Assembly (NCBI RefSeq): GCF_000024905.1
Contig: NC_013522.1
Coordinates: 372,001 to 436,000 of the forward strand
Length of the DNA stretch: 64,000 nucleotides
DNA from: Thermanaerovibrio acidaminovorans DSM 6589
Lineage (GTDB): Bacteria; Synergistota; Synergistia; Synergistales; Synergistaceae
Direction of reading: 5' to 3'
The notes under the pieces were generated by a model, which saw only the letters and a list, made by a program, of their open reading frames with translations, ran no database searches and was not told the DNA's origin. The translations under genes and the position numbers were made by a program. Shown piece after piece: positions 25,356 through 33,144 of this stretch; position 1 is the first letter of the stretch; every line of letters begins with the position of its first letter.

Positions 25356-26672
25356 ATGAGTGGTGAGGAGATGTTCTACTTTTCCGTATGGTGGGGCTGG
25401 TGGCTGGTTCAGTGCTGTCTGTACCTGCTCTTCGGGTTGCTGATCGCCGACGGCATATATCAGTTCGTGGTGAGCTTCCGGGGCTGGTGGACCCCCAAGG
25501 CGCCCCCCAAGGCCTCCAGGTACCGGCGCTTCGCGGTGCTGATCCCCGCCCACAACGAGGCCCGGGTCATAGGACCCCTTCTGGAGAGCCTCAAGGAGCA
25601 GGACTATCCCAAGGATTGCTACCGGGTCTTCGTGTCCTGCGACAACTGCACCGACCACACCGCCCAGGTGGCGGCCCTGCACGGGGCGGTTCCCCTCATA
25701 AGGACCGACACCACCAAGAGCGGCAAGACCTGGAACGTCCGCTGGGCCCTGACCCAGATACCCATGGACGAGGTGGACGCGCTGGTCATGTTCGACGCGG
25801 ACAACCTGGCATCCCGGGACTTCCTCTCCCGGATGAACGACTACATGGAGGCCCACCCGGAGGCGGAGGCGGTCCAGGGGGTTCTTGATGTCAAGAACCC
25901 GGACGACAACTGGCTCACCAAGGCCTACGCCCTGGCCTACTGGTACACCAACCGGTTCTGGCAGCTGGCCAGGTCCAACTGGGGCCTGTCCTGTACCCTG
26001 GGGGGCACCGGGCTGGTCATAAGGTCCTCCACCCTCCGCCGCATCGGCTGGAACCTGGAGAGCCTCACCGAGGACCTGGAGATGTCCACCCGGCTCATCC
26101 TTTCCGGCAGCCGGGTCCACTGGAACGAGCACGCGGTGGTGTACGACGAGAAGCCCCTGGACTACCGCATATCGGTCCGGCAGCGGACCCGGTGGATGCA
26201 GGGCCACTACTGGGTCTGCTGGCGGTACGGAATGGAGGCCCTCAAGATGTTCTTCCGGACCCGGCGGCTTCAGTACCTGGACCTGTTCCTGTACCTGTTG
26301 GCCCCCGCCAAGGCCTGCATATCCCTGTTGGCCATGTTCGCCGGCATGGCCTACACGGTGATAAACAACGCCATCCTCTTCCCCACCCTGGAGAGCAAGG
26401 CCCCCACCACCCCGCTGGAGTGGATGGCCTTCGTGGGGCTCCCGGTGGCCATGATATTGGCCCACTGCCTCTTCGTGGCCCTGGTGGGACCCTCCATGCA
26501 CCGCCGCCGCCTCTGCCTGGGCTACGTGAAGGACGTGTTCGGCTACTTCCTCTTCGGCCTATCATGGATCCCCATCCTCTTCAAGGCCGCCTTCCTGGCC
26601 AAGGACCAGGGAGTCTGGGTGAAGACCGAACACACCAGGAGCATCTCCATAGGCCAGGTTACCAACCGCTGA
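25356..26672 (+). CDS. Processive family 2 glycosyltransferase (membrane)
   Basis: Inverting GT2 polysaccharide synthase or lipid glycosyltransferase, 438 aa. One N-terminal helix (WWLVQCCLYLLFGLLIADGI) precedes the GT-A domain with VLIPAHNEARVIGPLLESL, the UDP-binding Asp in SCDNCTD, FDADN (DxD), SLTEDLEMS (TED catalytic base) and RQRTRWMQGH (QxxRW). Several C-terminal helices follow, giving a BcsA/HAS-like synthase topology without a PilZ domain. ATG 25356, RBS GGGGGATAG. The 108-bp gap to the LtaS-like gene has no terminator, so they are likely co-expressed. The sugar donor cannot be told from sequence. Confidence 0.92.
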   Translation: MSGEEMFYFSVWWGWWLVQCCLYLLFGLLIADGIYQFVVSFRGWWTPKAPPKASRYRRFAVLIPAHNEARVIGPLLESLKEQDYPKDCYRVFVSCDNCTDHTAQVAALHGAVPLIRTDTTKSGKTWNVRWALTQIPMDEVDALVMFDADNLASRDFLSRMNDYMEAHPEAEAVQGVLDVKNPDDNWLTKAYALAYWYTNRFWQLARSNWGLSCTLGGTGLVIRSSTLRRIGWNLESLTEDLEMSTRLILSGSRVHWNEHAVVYDEKPLDYRISVRQRTRWMQGHYWVCWRYGMEALKMFFRTRRLQYLDLFLYLLAPAKACISLLAMFAGMAYTVINNAILFPTLESKAPTTPLEWMAFVGLPVAMILAHCLFVALVGPSMHRRRLCLGYVKDVFGYFLFGLSWIPILFKAAFLAKDQGVWVKTEHTRSISIGQVTNR

Positions 26673-26703
26673 CCCCCATATACACCACACCGGATCCCCT
26701 GGA

Positions 26704-26727
26704 CGGGCGGAGGCTTGCCTCCGCCCG
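26704..26727 (+). terminator. Terminator-like hairpin after the GT2 gene
   Basis: Perfect 11-bp inverted repeat CGGGCGGAGGC/GCCTCCGCCCG with a two-base centre, followed by GATTCAATTT. The T content after the stem is modest. Confidence 0.6.
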
Positions 26728-26839
26728 ATTCAATTTGTACGCCCCCTCCCGATCCCTCGTTGACTTCAGAGGGATGTATAATGCAATATATTTGCATGGC
26801 AGTTCCGATCTCGATGAGGGAAGAGGAGGGATGTTGTCG

Positions 26840-27829
26840 ATGAAGCGAGGACGCATTGCGGTAGCCGTGGCGCTCATGGTCTGCCTGTTGGGGGCCACGT
26901 CCGCCCTGGCGGCGGGGAAGTTCATTACCATAGTGACCGGCACCACCGGGGGCACCTACTATCCGGTGGGGACCATCCTGGCCAACCACTTCAACTCGGT
27001 CTTGGGCTCCAAGGGCTACAAGTGGTCCGCCCAGAGCAGCGGCGGCACCGCGGAGAACCTGGAGATGATGCGCAAGAAGGAGGCGGAGATGGCCATCGCC
27101 ATGGCGAACCTGACCGGTTTCGCCTACACCGGGACGGTCCGCTACGAGGGCAAGAGGATAGAGAACCTGCGCTACGTGATGGGCCTTTGGCCCGACGTGA
27201 CCCAGTTCGTGGTCCGGGAGGACGCCAAAATATCCACCTGGAAGGACCTTAAGGGCAAGAAGGTGGCGGTTGGCCCCGCCGCGTCGGGGACCGAGTTCTC
27301 CAGCCGGGTGATCCTCAAGGCGGTGGCGGGGCTCACCTTCGACGACATAGTCCCCGAGCGGGTGGGCTACACCGAGGCCTCCCAGGCGCTCCAGAACGGC
27401 CAGATCCACGCCTTCAACGCCGAGGCAGGGGTTCCCGTGGGGGCCGTATCGGAGCTCCTGGCGGGCAGGACCAAGGTCAAGTTCCTCGAGTTCTCCGACG
27501 AGGACCTGCAGCGCCTTAGGAAGGAGGGCCCCTACTACTACCGGGTGGTGGTGCCCGCGGGGACCTACCCTAAGCAGGACAAGCCCCTCAACCTGGCGGG
27601 GATAAAGTCCGCCCTGATCGTGGACAAGAGCGTGCCGGACCAGGTGGTGTACGACATGCTCAAGGTGATCTACGACAACAAGGACAGGATGGCCAAGGAG
27701 CACGGGGCCTTCGCCAAGATAGACTACGAGAAGCCCCTGGACGGCCTCTTCGGCGCCCCCCTGCACCCCGGGGCGATAAAGTTCTTCATGGATCGGGGCA
27801 TCAAGATCCCGCCGAGGCTCCTGCCCTAG
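26840..27829 (+). CDS. TAXI-family TRAP transporter solute receptor
   Basis: Periplasmic binding protein of a TRAP transporter, 329 aa. Signal peptide (IAVAVALMVCLLGATSALAAG) then the TAXI motif region FITIVTGTTGGTYYPVGTILA, SGGTAENLEMMRKKEAEMAIA, LKGKKVAVGPAASGTEFSS and VPERVGYTEASQALQNGQI. ATG 26840 or TTG 26834 both follow AGGAGGG; the spacing of ten favours neither strongly. The open frame extends to 26192 over the GT2 gene, but that part is not coding. The fused TRAP permease follows after a hairpin. TAXI receptors commonly bind glutamate, glutamine or other carboxylates; ligand not determinable. Confidence 0.92.
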   Translation: MKRGRIAVAVALMVCLLGATSALAAGKFITIVTGTTGGTYYPVGTILANHFNSVLGSKGYKWSAQSSGGTAENLEMMRKKEAEMAIAMANLTGFAYTGTVRYEGKRIENLRYVMGLWPDVTQFVVREDAKISTWKDLKGKKVAVGPAASGTEFSSRVILKAVAGLTFDDIVPERVGYTEASQALQNGQIHAFNAEAGVPVGAVSELLAGRTKVKFLEFSDEDLQRLRKEGPYYYRVVVPAGTYPKQDKPLNLAGIKSALIVDKSVPDQVVYDMLKVIYDNKDRMAKEHGAFAKIDYEKPLDGLFGAPLHPGAIKFFMDRGIKIPPRLLP

Positions 27830-27840
27830 GGATCCGCTCT

Positions 27841-27866
27841 CGAAGGGGGGCCCAGGCCCCCCTTCG
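27841..27866 (+). terminator. Intercistronic hairpin between TRAP receptor and permease
   Basis: Perfect 12-bp inverted repeat CGAAGGGGGGCC/GGCCCCCCTTCG with a CA centre, 11 nt after the receptor stop and 29 nt before the permease start, followed by ACTTTAG. It may act as a partial terminator or a 3' RNA-stability element that keeps receptor mRNA above permease mRNA. Confidence 0.7.
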
Positions 27867-27894
27867 ACTTTAGCCTTGAACGGAGGTTTGTCCC

Positions 27895-29805
27895 TTGAAC
27901 CAGATCCTTAAGCTCCTATCCCCCTTCGAGAGCCTGCCGAACCGGTCCTTCTCCGGCAGGCTCAAGCTGGCGGTGGGCCTCTACGCGGTGGCGGTGTCGC
28001 TGATCCACTGTTGGATGAACACCATGGGGGTCATGATGACCATAAAGATGAACGCCCTTCACCTGGGGACCCTCATGGGGCTCACGTTCATCCTGTGCCC
28101 CGCCATGCCCTGGTCCCCCAAGGACCGGCCGTCGGTCCTGGACCTGATCCTGGCGGGGTTCTCCCTCTTCTCCGCCGCCTACATGATCGTCCGGTACGAT
28201 CAGCTCTTGGCCCTCAACATGGAGCCCTCAGCTATGGACCTGTGGCTTGGGGCCCTGATGGTGGCGGTCCTGGCGGAGGCAAGCCGCCGGTCCGTTGGGA
28301 TCCCCCTTACGTTGCTTAGCCTGGCCTTCCTGGGCTACACCCGGTTCGGCCCCTACTTCCCGGGCCTCTTCGCCCACCGGGGGTTCAACTGGGAGAGGAT
28401 CCTGGTGCGGATGATCTTCACCGACGAGGGGATCTACGGCACCACCCTGACCGTGTCCGCCACCTACGTTTTCATGTTCATCCTCTTCGGTGCCTTCCTG
28501 GCCGCCACCAGGACCAGCGAGTTCTTCAACGACCTGGCGCTGGCGCTGGCGGGCCGTTACCGGGGGGGGCCCGCCAAGGTGTCGGTCATAGCCTCCGCCC
28601 TGATGGGCACCATCTCCGGCAGCGCCCAGGCCAACGTGGCCACCACCGGGGCCTTCACCATCCCGCTGATGAAGAAGATAGGCTACCCGGACTACTTCGC
28701 CGGGGCTGTCGAGGCCTCCGCCAGCACCGGCGGGATACTCATGCCCCCCATAATGGGGGCCACCGCCTTCATCATGAGCTCCTTCCTTGGGATCCCCTAC
28801 GTGAAGATAATGCTGGCGGGCTTCGCCCCGGCGATCCTCTACTTCCTGGGGATCATGTTCATGGTGGACCTTCAGGCCAAGCGACAGGGGATGAGGGGGC
28901 TGCCCCCCGAGGAGGTGCCCAGCCTTTCGAAGACCATGGCGGAGCGGGGGCACATGCTGATACCCCTGGCGTTCATCATCTACATGCTGGTGGCGGGCTA
29001 CACCCCGCTGTTCTCCGCCATGGCGGGGCTGGTGGCCATAATCGTGGTCTCCTCCCTCAGGCCCAGCACCCGGATGAGCCTAAAGGACGCCCTCAGGGCA
29101 CTGGAGGATGGGGCGGTGAGCTCCGCCCCGGTGGCGGTCTCCTGTGCCATCGTGGGCTTCATAGTGGGGTCCGTGGGGATGACCGGGCTAGGACAGGTGA
29201 TAGCCCTCAACATAATGCACCTCTCCGGTGGCATGCTGTGGGCGTCGCTGCTTCTCTGCATGGTGGCTTCAATCGTCCTGGGAATGGGGCTCCCATCCAC
29301 CGCCTGCTACATCGTGGTGGCCACCATAGCGGCCCCGGCCCTTCAGGGCATGGGGGTCCCCTCCCTGGCGGCCCACTTCTTCGCCTTCTACTACGGGACC
29401 CTGTCGGGGGTGGTGCCCCCGGTGGCGCTCACCAGCTTCACCGCCGCGGGGCTATCGGGGGGGCGTCCCACCAAGGTGGCCCTTACGGGGCTCTTCCTCA
29501 CCTCCTCGGGGCTCATACTGCCCTTCTTCTTCGTCTACAACCCGGTGCTCCTCCTGATCGACTTCTCTTGGGTGAGCTTCCTCGGAGTCTTCGGCCTCAC
29601 CGCCCTGGGGATCCTCTGCCTGTCCGGAGCCTTCATAGGCACCGGGCTGACCGACATGGGCTGGGTGGAGAGGCTAGCCTTCCTTGTGGCTGGGGTGGTG
29701 CTGGTGTACCCCAAGGGGGCTGGCTTGGCCCTGTCGCTGGGGGCCTTCCTGGGGGCCTTTGCCCTCCACCTGATCATGAGCCGCCGGCGGACCGTCCCGG
29801 CGTGA
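27895..29805 (+). CDS. TRAP transporter fused permease (DctQM type)
   Basis: Inner-membrane carrier of 636 aa joining the 4-helix small subunit and the about 12-helix large subunit. The large-subunit signatures are clear: ALMGTISGSAQANVATTGAFTIPLMKKIGY, AVEASASTGGILMPPIMGATAF, and the repeat in the second half SIVLGMGLPSTACYIVVATIAAP with FYYGTLSGVVPPVALTSFTAAG. TTG 27895 follows GGAGG by eight bases. Uses an ion gradient (usually Na+) instead of ATP. Functions with the TAXI receptor upstream; a terminator follows. Confidence 0.94.
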   Translation: MNQILKLLSPFESLPNRSFSGRLKLAVGLYAVAVSLIHCWMNTMGVMMTIKMNALHLGTLMGLTFILCPAMPWSPKDRPSVLDLILAGFSLFSAAYMIVRYDQLLALNMEPSAMDLWLGALMVAVLAEASRRSVGIPLTLLSLAFLGYTRFGPYFPGLFAHRGFNWERILVRMIFTDEGIYGTTLTVSATYVFMFILFGAFLAATRTSEFFNDLALALAGRYRGGPAKVSVIASALMGTISGSAQANVATTGAFTIPLMKKIGYPDYFAGAVEASASTGGILMPPIMGATAFIMSSFLGIPYVKIMLAGFAPAILYFLGIMFMVDLQAKRQGMRGLPPEEVPSLSKTMAERGHMLIPLAFIIYMLVAGYTPLFSAMAGLVAIIVVSSLRPSTRMSLKDALRALEDGAVSSAPVAVSCAIVGFIVGSVGMTGLGQVIALNIMHLSGGMLWASLLLCMVASIVLGMGLPSTACYIVVATIAAPALQGMGVPSLAAHFFAFYYGTLSGVVPPVALTSFTAAGLSGGRPTKVALTGLFLTSSGLILPFFFVYNPVLLLIDFSWVSFLGVFGLTALGILCLSGAFIGTGLTDMGWVERLAFLVAGVVLVYPKGAGLALSLGAFLGAFALHLIMSRRRTVPA

Positions 29806-29806
29806 C

Positions 29807-29836
29807 CGGAGGGGCCTCCTGGGGCCCCTCCGCTTT
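29807..29836 (+). terminator. Rho-independent terminator after the TRAP operon
   Basis: Ten-bp stem CGGAGGGGCC/GGCCCCTCCG with a TCCTGG loop, then CTTT. Confidence 0.7.
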
Positions 29837-29845
29837 AGGTGCCCG

Positions 29846-30661
29846 TTAAAGGTCCACCCAGATGGAGTTCGGTCCGGTCCTGACGTTGCGGGGCTGGACC
29901 GTGTCCCTTATCAGGGACAGGATCTCCTTCACGTCCCCGCCGAAGCTGGCCCCGATGGTGGCGTTCCCGGAGGAGTAGGAGGTCACCATGGCCTGGCGGG
30001 TGGCCGGGTGGGACTGGACCTTTTGGAGGATGGCGTTCACCTGCTGGAAGTCCTGGGCGCCGGTGATGGTGACCGTCACGTCCCTGTAGCGGTACGAGGT
30101 GGGGTAGGAGCCGTGGATGGTCTGCCCCTGGCCCGATATGAGCCGCTGGGCCAGCTCCCGGGAGGCGGCCTCCAGGGCCTTCTGGGACGCCTCGTCGGGG
30201 GTGCCCCCCAGCTGCTTTGAGCTGGCCATCTGGCTCAGCAGGTACTTCCCGTCCTGGGTGGAGTAGCCCTGGATGGTGACCGTGGCGGTGGCGGTGTAGG
30301 TGCCGAAGTCGTTTCTCACCGCCTCCGCCAGGGTTGCCTTGCCCACCAGGAATATCCGCACGTCGTAGGTCTTGCCCAGGGCCTTTATGGCCTTTGCGTC
30401 CCCGGACCTGAGGAGCTCGGACCGCTTGTCCGCCTTGATCTTCTTCACCTGGGCGTCGTTGACCACCGGGTAGCCGTTCTCTATAAGCGCCTGGGTGATC
30501 ACCGTGGAGGCGGTGTCCACCGCCAGGTTGTCCCTGAAGAGCCCGCTGGCGGACTCGAAGATCATCACCGCGATCCTCTTGTGGGGTGGGAGCATGGCCC
30601 CCTGGGCGGAGCAGGGTATCAGCACCCCCAGGAGGAGCGCCAGGGTTAGCAAGCGTCTCAA
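29846..30661 (-). CDS. Secreted protein related to LpoB/CsgG (PBP-activator-like), paralogue of its neighbour
   Basis: A 271-aa exported protein. Signal peptide LLTLALLLGVLIPCSAQGA precedes KRIAVMIFESASGLF, a strand pattern shared with CsgG and LpoB families, then NLAVDTASTVITQALIENGYPVVND and a long alpha/beta body; the C-terminal third has FQQVNAILQKVQ and a possible second alpha/beta domain. TTG 30661 follows AGAGGGGGTGA; GTG 30670 is in the RBS. It sits 14 bp after the CsgG-type gene on the same strand and likely forms an envelope complex with it. Exact role unknown; outer-membrane lipoprotein transport or peptidoglycan-synthesis control are family possibilities. Confidence 0.75.
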   Translation of the reverse strand: MRRLLTLALLLGVLIPCSAQGAMLPPHKRIAVMIFESASGLFRDNLAVDTASTVITQALIENGYPVVNDAQVKKIKADKRSELLRSGDAKAIKALGKTYDVRIFLVGKATLAEAVRNDFGTYTATATVTIQGYSTQDGKYLLSQMASSKQLGGTPDEASQKALEAASRELAQRLISGQGQTIHGSYPTSYRYRDVTVTITGAQDFQQVNAILQKVQSHPATRQAMVTSYSSGNATIGASFGGDVKEILSLIRDTVQPRNVRTGPNSIWVDL

Positions 30662-30675
30662 GCCCATCACCCCCT

Positions 30676-31593
30676 CTACCTTATGCCCACCCGGAAGGAC
30701 TCCACGTCCCCGGTGTAGGGTATCACCTTGTCACCCCGTCTCACGTCGATGCCCTTGATCAGGGTCCCCTTGGAGTAGTTGGGGTTCACCTCGGTGATCC
30801 TTACGAGCCCCAGGTTGACCTTCTCCACGTCCAGGATCTCCCCCTTGAGGCCCAGCACCGGGGCCCCCTCACCGTAGACCATGAAGAGCTGTCCCGCCTG
30901 GACCCCGTGGTTGGACCCCCCGTCTATGGTGACCACCTTGGCCATCTCGGAGAGCACGTTGAAGGGCTTGACGCCGATGGAGGACCCCACCTTGCCCTTC
31001 ACCTGCTCGACTATCTTGGTTACCGCCTTGTAGGTGGCCTGTCCCAGGAGCCCCCCCGCCTTGCCGGTGCCGAAGACCGCGGAGTCGTAGGCCAGGCCCC
31101 CCTGGGTCTGATTGGCCGCCCCCTCCGCCCTGGCGGTGGTTATAACCTCTCCGGTGGCGGCGTTGATGAGCCTCACGTCCAGGGTCACGTAGGCGGTCTC
31201 GGATCCGACCGCTACTCCGCTGAGGCCCCCGAACGGCAGGGGTATGACCCCCCCGGAGGCCTCGTAGCGGTACTGGGTTATGGACCCGGTCATCAGGTAC
31301 TCCGCTCCCAGCAACTGGCCCATCTGGACCGCCGAGGAGGGGGAGGTTAGCCCCTGGGCGGACATCCTCTGCTCCATGGCGATCTGGTCTATCCTGGAGC
31401 GCTCCACCACGGAGAAGAGGCCGGTGTTGAAGAGCTCGGTGGTCATCATGTCCGCGATGGCCGCCGCGGGGGCCCCGGCGCCGGAGCTGTCCTGGAAGCT
31501 GAGCACCGCTATCCTGGCCTTGGCCAGGGAAGGGGAGCCCATGGCCAGGATCAGTCCCAGGGCCAGCAGGGCCGTCAAGGTTCTCGTTCTCAT
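30676..31593 (-). CDS. CsgG/curli-assembly-family secreted protein
   Basis: A 305-aa exported protein with signal peptide (LTALLALGLILAMGSPSLA) and a CsgG-type domain: ARIAVLSFQDSSG, AIADMMTTELFNTGLFSVVERSRIDQIAMEQRM, MGQLLGAEYLMTGSITQYRYE, and VTLDVRLINAATGEVITTARAEG. These are the conserved strand-helix blocks of CsgG and related FlgT-like proteins. A C-terminal part (VQAGQLFMVYGEG...VRITEVN) resembles the FlgT C-terminal beta barrel. There is no lipobox cysteine, so it is not a CsgG lipoprotein pore in the strict sense. ATG 31593 with GGGAGTGA upstream. No curlin genes are present. Confidence 0.82.
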   Translation of the reverse strand: MRTRTLTALLALGLILAMGSPSLAKARIAVLSFQDSSGAGAPAAAIADMMTTELFNTGLFSVVERSRIDQIAMEQRMSAQGLTSPSSAVQMGQLLGAEYLMTGSITQYRYEASGGVIPLPFGGLSGVAVGSETAYVTLDVRLINAATGEVITTARAEGAANQTQGGLAYDSAVFGTGKAGGLLGQATYKAVTKIVEQVKGKVGSSIGVKPFNVLSEMAKVVTIDGGSNHGVQAGQLFMVYGEGAPVLGLKGEILDVEKVNLGLVRITEVNPNYSKGTLIKGIDVRRGDKVIPYTGDVESFRVGIR

Positions 31594-31664
31594 TAACGAT
31601 CACTCCCTTCTTAATTTTATCCCGAAATTATATCACTTGATCACCCATGTGGCATCCTGGGGGT

Positions 31665-31694
31665 AAAAAACAGGGGGGCCAAAGGCCCCCCCTG
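31665..31694 (-). terminator. Terminator for the ferredoxin gene
   Basis: Minus-strand stem of eight or more G:C pairs (plus-strand arms CAGGGGGGCC and GGCCCCCCCTG around AAA) followed on the minus strand by TGTTTTTT. Confidence 0.85.
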
Positions 31695-31707
31695 GTCTCC
31701 CCCGGGA

Positions 31708-31881
31708 CTACTGGGAGATGGCGCTCACCGGGCAGGTGGCGACGCAGGCGCCGCACTCTACGCAGGCGTCGGGGTTAACCTCCGCCTTGCCGTCCACCAT
31801 GGAGATGGCGGAGGTGGGGCAAACCCCCACGCAAGCCTCGCAACCCACGCAGGTATCCTTGTCCACTACAGCCTTGGCCAT
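31708..31881 (-). CDS. 2[4Fe-4S] ferredoxin
   Basis: A 57-aa clostridial-type ferredoxin. Two CxxCxxCxxxCP cluster motifs are visible: CVGCEACVGVCP at residues 11-22 and CVECGACVATCP at 40-51, in the usual internal duplication. ATG 31881 has GAGGAGGAACCGAGA upstream. It carries low-potential electrons; its position divergent from ptb-iorAB makes it the likely acceptor for indolepyruvate oxidoreductase. A terminator follows the stop. Confidence 0.95.
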   Translation of the reverse strand: MAKAVVDKDTCVGCEACVGVCPTSAISMVDGKAEVNPDACVECGACVATCPVSAISQ

Positions 31882-32183
31882 TCTCGGTTCCTCCTCTTCG
31901 AATGGGATGGGCTTCCATGAAGCCTGCCCAATTTTACCCTCTAAGGGGCCCGGCTACAACCGGGCCCGGGGGACCGGGTTCTGCGGATATATAGCTCCAA
32001 AAAGGGTAAAAACATAAAAGGGCTAACAGAACACATAGACAGCTTTAGTTTTTTAGAGATATCGCCGGTTTATCTCTGGACAATCCGCCACTGGGGTATT
32101 AACCTTGACCCGTAGGGGGAAACTTTCGGGTTATTTAGGTGATTTCGTCGTTTTCAACTCGATCTTTGGGGGGTATGGTTTGC
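31882..32183. other. Divergent intergenic region between ferredoxin and ptb
   Basis: About 300 bp. The left part holds a minus-strand promoter candidate and a GGGCCCGG/CCGGGCCC palindrome (31946-31967). The right half is AT-rich (31981-32065) and contains TTGACC at 32105-32110 without a convincing -10 box. No ORF with an RBS and no recognisable riboswitch was found. Confidence 0.6.
31931..31959 (-). promoter_or_regulatory. Candidate ferredoxin promoter with overlapping palindrome
   Basis: Minus strand TTGTAG (31959-31954), 17-bp spacer, TAAAAT (31936-31931). The -35 box is the loop of a perfect 8-bp inverted repeat GGGCCCGG/CCGGGCCC. Confidence 0.5.
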
Positions 32184-33086
32184 ATGCTGCGGAGTTACGA
32201 CCAGGTATTGGATAGGGTTCGTTCCGGTGGCCGGGTGACCCTGGCGGTGGCATCCGCGGAGGACATGGAGGTCTTGCGGTGCGTGGCCATGGCCCGGGAG
32301 GAGGGCATATGCGACGCCCTCCTGGTGGGGGATCCGTCCAAGATAGGTCCCATGGCGAAGGAGCTGGGTCTATCGGACCTGCCGGTCATAGCGGATCCGG
32401 ACCCTGCGTCCGCGGCGGTGACCGCCGCCAACGAGGTCCGAGAGGGGAGGGCCCAGGTGCTGATGAAGGGGCTGGTGAACACCAGCGACTTCATGCGGGG
32501 AGTGCTCAACCCCGACAAGGGGCTGAGGACCGGCAGCCTCATAAGCCACCTGTCGGTGTTTCAGATCCCCGGAGAGGATCGGCTGGTCTTCCACACCGAC
32601 GGGGGGATAAACATAGCCCCGGACCTGGAGGCCAAGCGGGGTATCCTTAGGAACGCCCTTTCGGCCCTGTGGGCCCTGGGCTACGAGAGGCCCAACGTGG
32701 CGGTGCTCTGCGCCAACGAGCAGGTGAACCCCAAGATGCAGGCCACCGTGGACGCGGCGGCCCTGGTGGAGGAGTGGGGCCGGGGTGAGTTCGGATCCTG
32801 CGTGATGGAGGGGCCCATAGCCCTGGACGTGGCCATATCCCCCGAGGCGGCGCATCACAAGGGGATAGAGAGCCGCATATCCGGCCAGGTGGACCTGTTC
32901 CTCATGCCCAACATAGAGACCGGCAACGTGGCGGGCAAGAGCCTCATCTACTACGCCAAGGCCCAGATGGCGGGCCTGGTCCTTGGGGCCAAGGCCCCCA
33001 TAGTGCTCACCTCCCGGGCGGAGACCGCCCGGGGCAAGCTGTACTCCATAGCCATGGCCTGCCTGGTGTCCCAGGGGGCCCGTTAA
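32184..33086 (+). CDS. ptb: Phosphate butyryltransferase/acetyltransferase-family phosphate acyltransferase
   Basis: Converts an acyl-CoA and phosphate to acyl-phosphate and CoA, the step before ATP formation by an acyl kinase. The 300-aa protein has the Pta/Ptb fold: ALLVGDPSKIGPMAKELG, VLMKGLVNTSDFMRGVLN, RTGSLISHLSVFQIPG, TDGGINIAPDLEAK, VAVLCANEQVNPKMQATVDA and MPNIETGNVAGKSLIYYAKAQMAGLVLGAKAPIVLTSRA. ATG 32184 is ten bases after GGGGGG; upstream ATG 32175 and 32139 lack spacing. It precedes iorAB, so it probably handles aryl- or branched acyl-CoA from amino-acid fermentation. The kinase is not in this window. Confidence 0.9.
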   Translation: MLRSYDQVLDRVRSGGRVTLAVASAEDMEVLRCVAMAREEGICDALLVGDPSKIGPMAKELGLSDLPVIADPDPASAAVTAANEVREGRAQVLMKGLVNTSDFMRGVLNPDKGLRTGSLISHLSVFQIPGEDRLVFHTDGGINIAPDLEAKRGILRNALSALWALGYERPNVAVLCANEQVNPKMQATVDAAALVEEWGRGEFGSCVMEGPIALDVAISPEAAHHKGIESRISGQVDLFLMPNIETGNVAGKSLIYYAKAQMAGLVLGAKAPIVLTSRAETARGKLYSIAMACLVSQGAR

Positions 33087-33144
33087 GGTTTCTGCGGGAC
33101 CGGGGTCCCGTTCGAGTTGCTAGGAGACGAAGGAGGGGAATGCC

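Noticed and set aside
26192-26839. N-terminal extension of the TAXI receptor over the GT2 gene
   Set aside because: That part is the GT2 coding sequence in another frame, and the receptor has its own RBS and signal peptide.
32085-32135. CCGCCACTG motif resembling a cobalamin riboswitch box
   Set aside because: The GGGAA and AGCCAGGAGACC boxes required for that riboswitch are absent, and the downstream gene is not B12-related.
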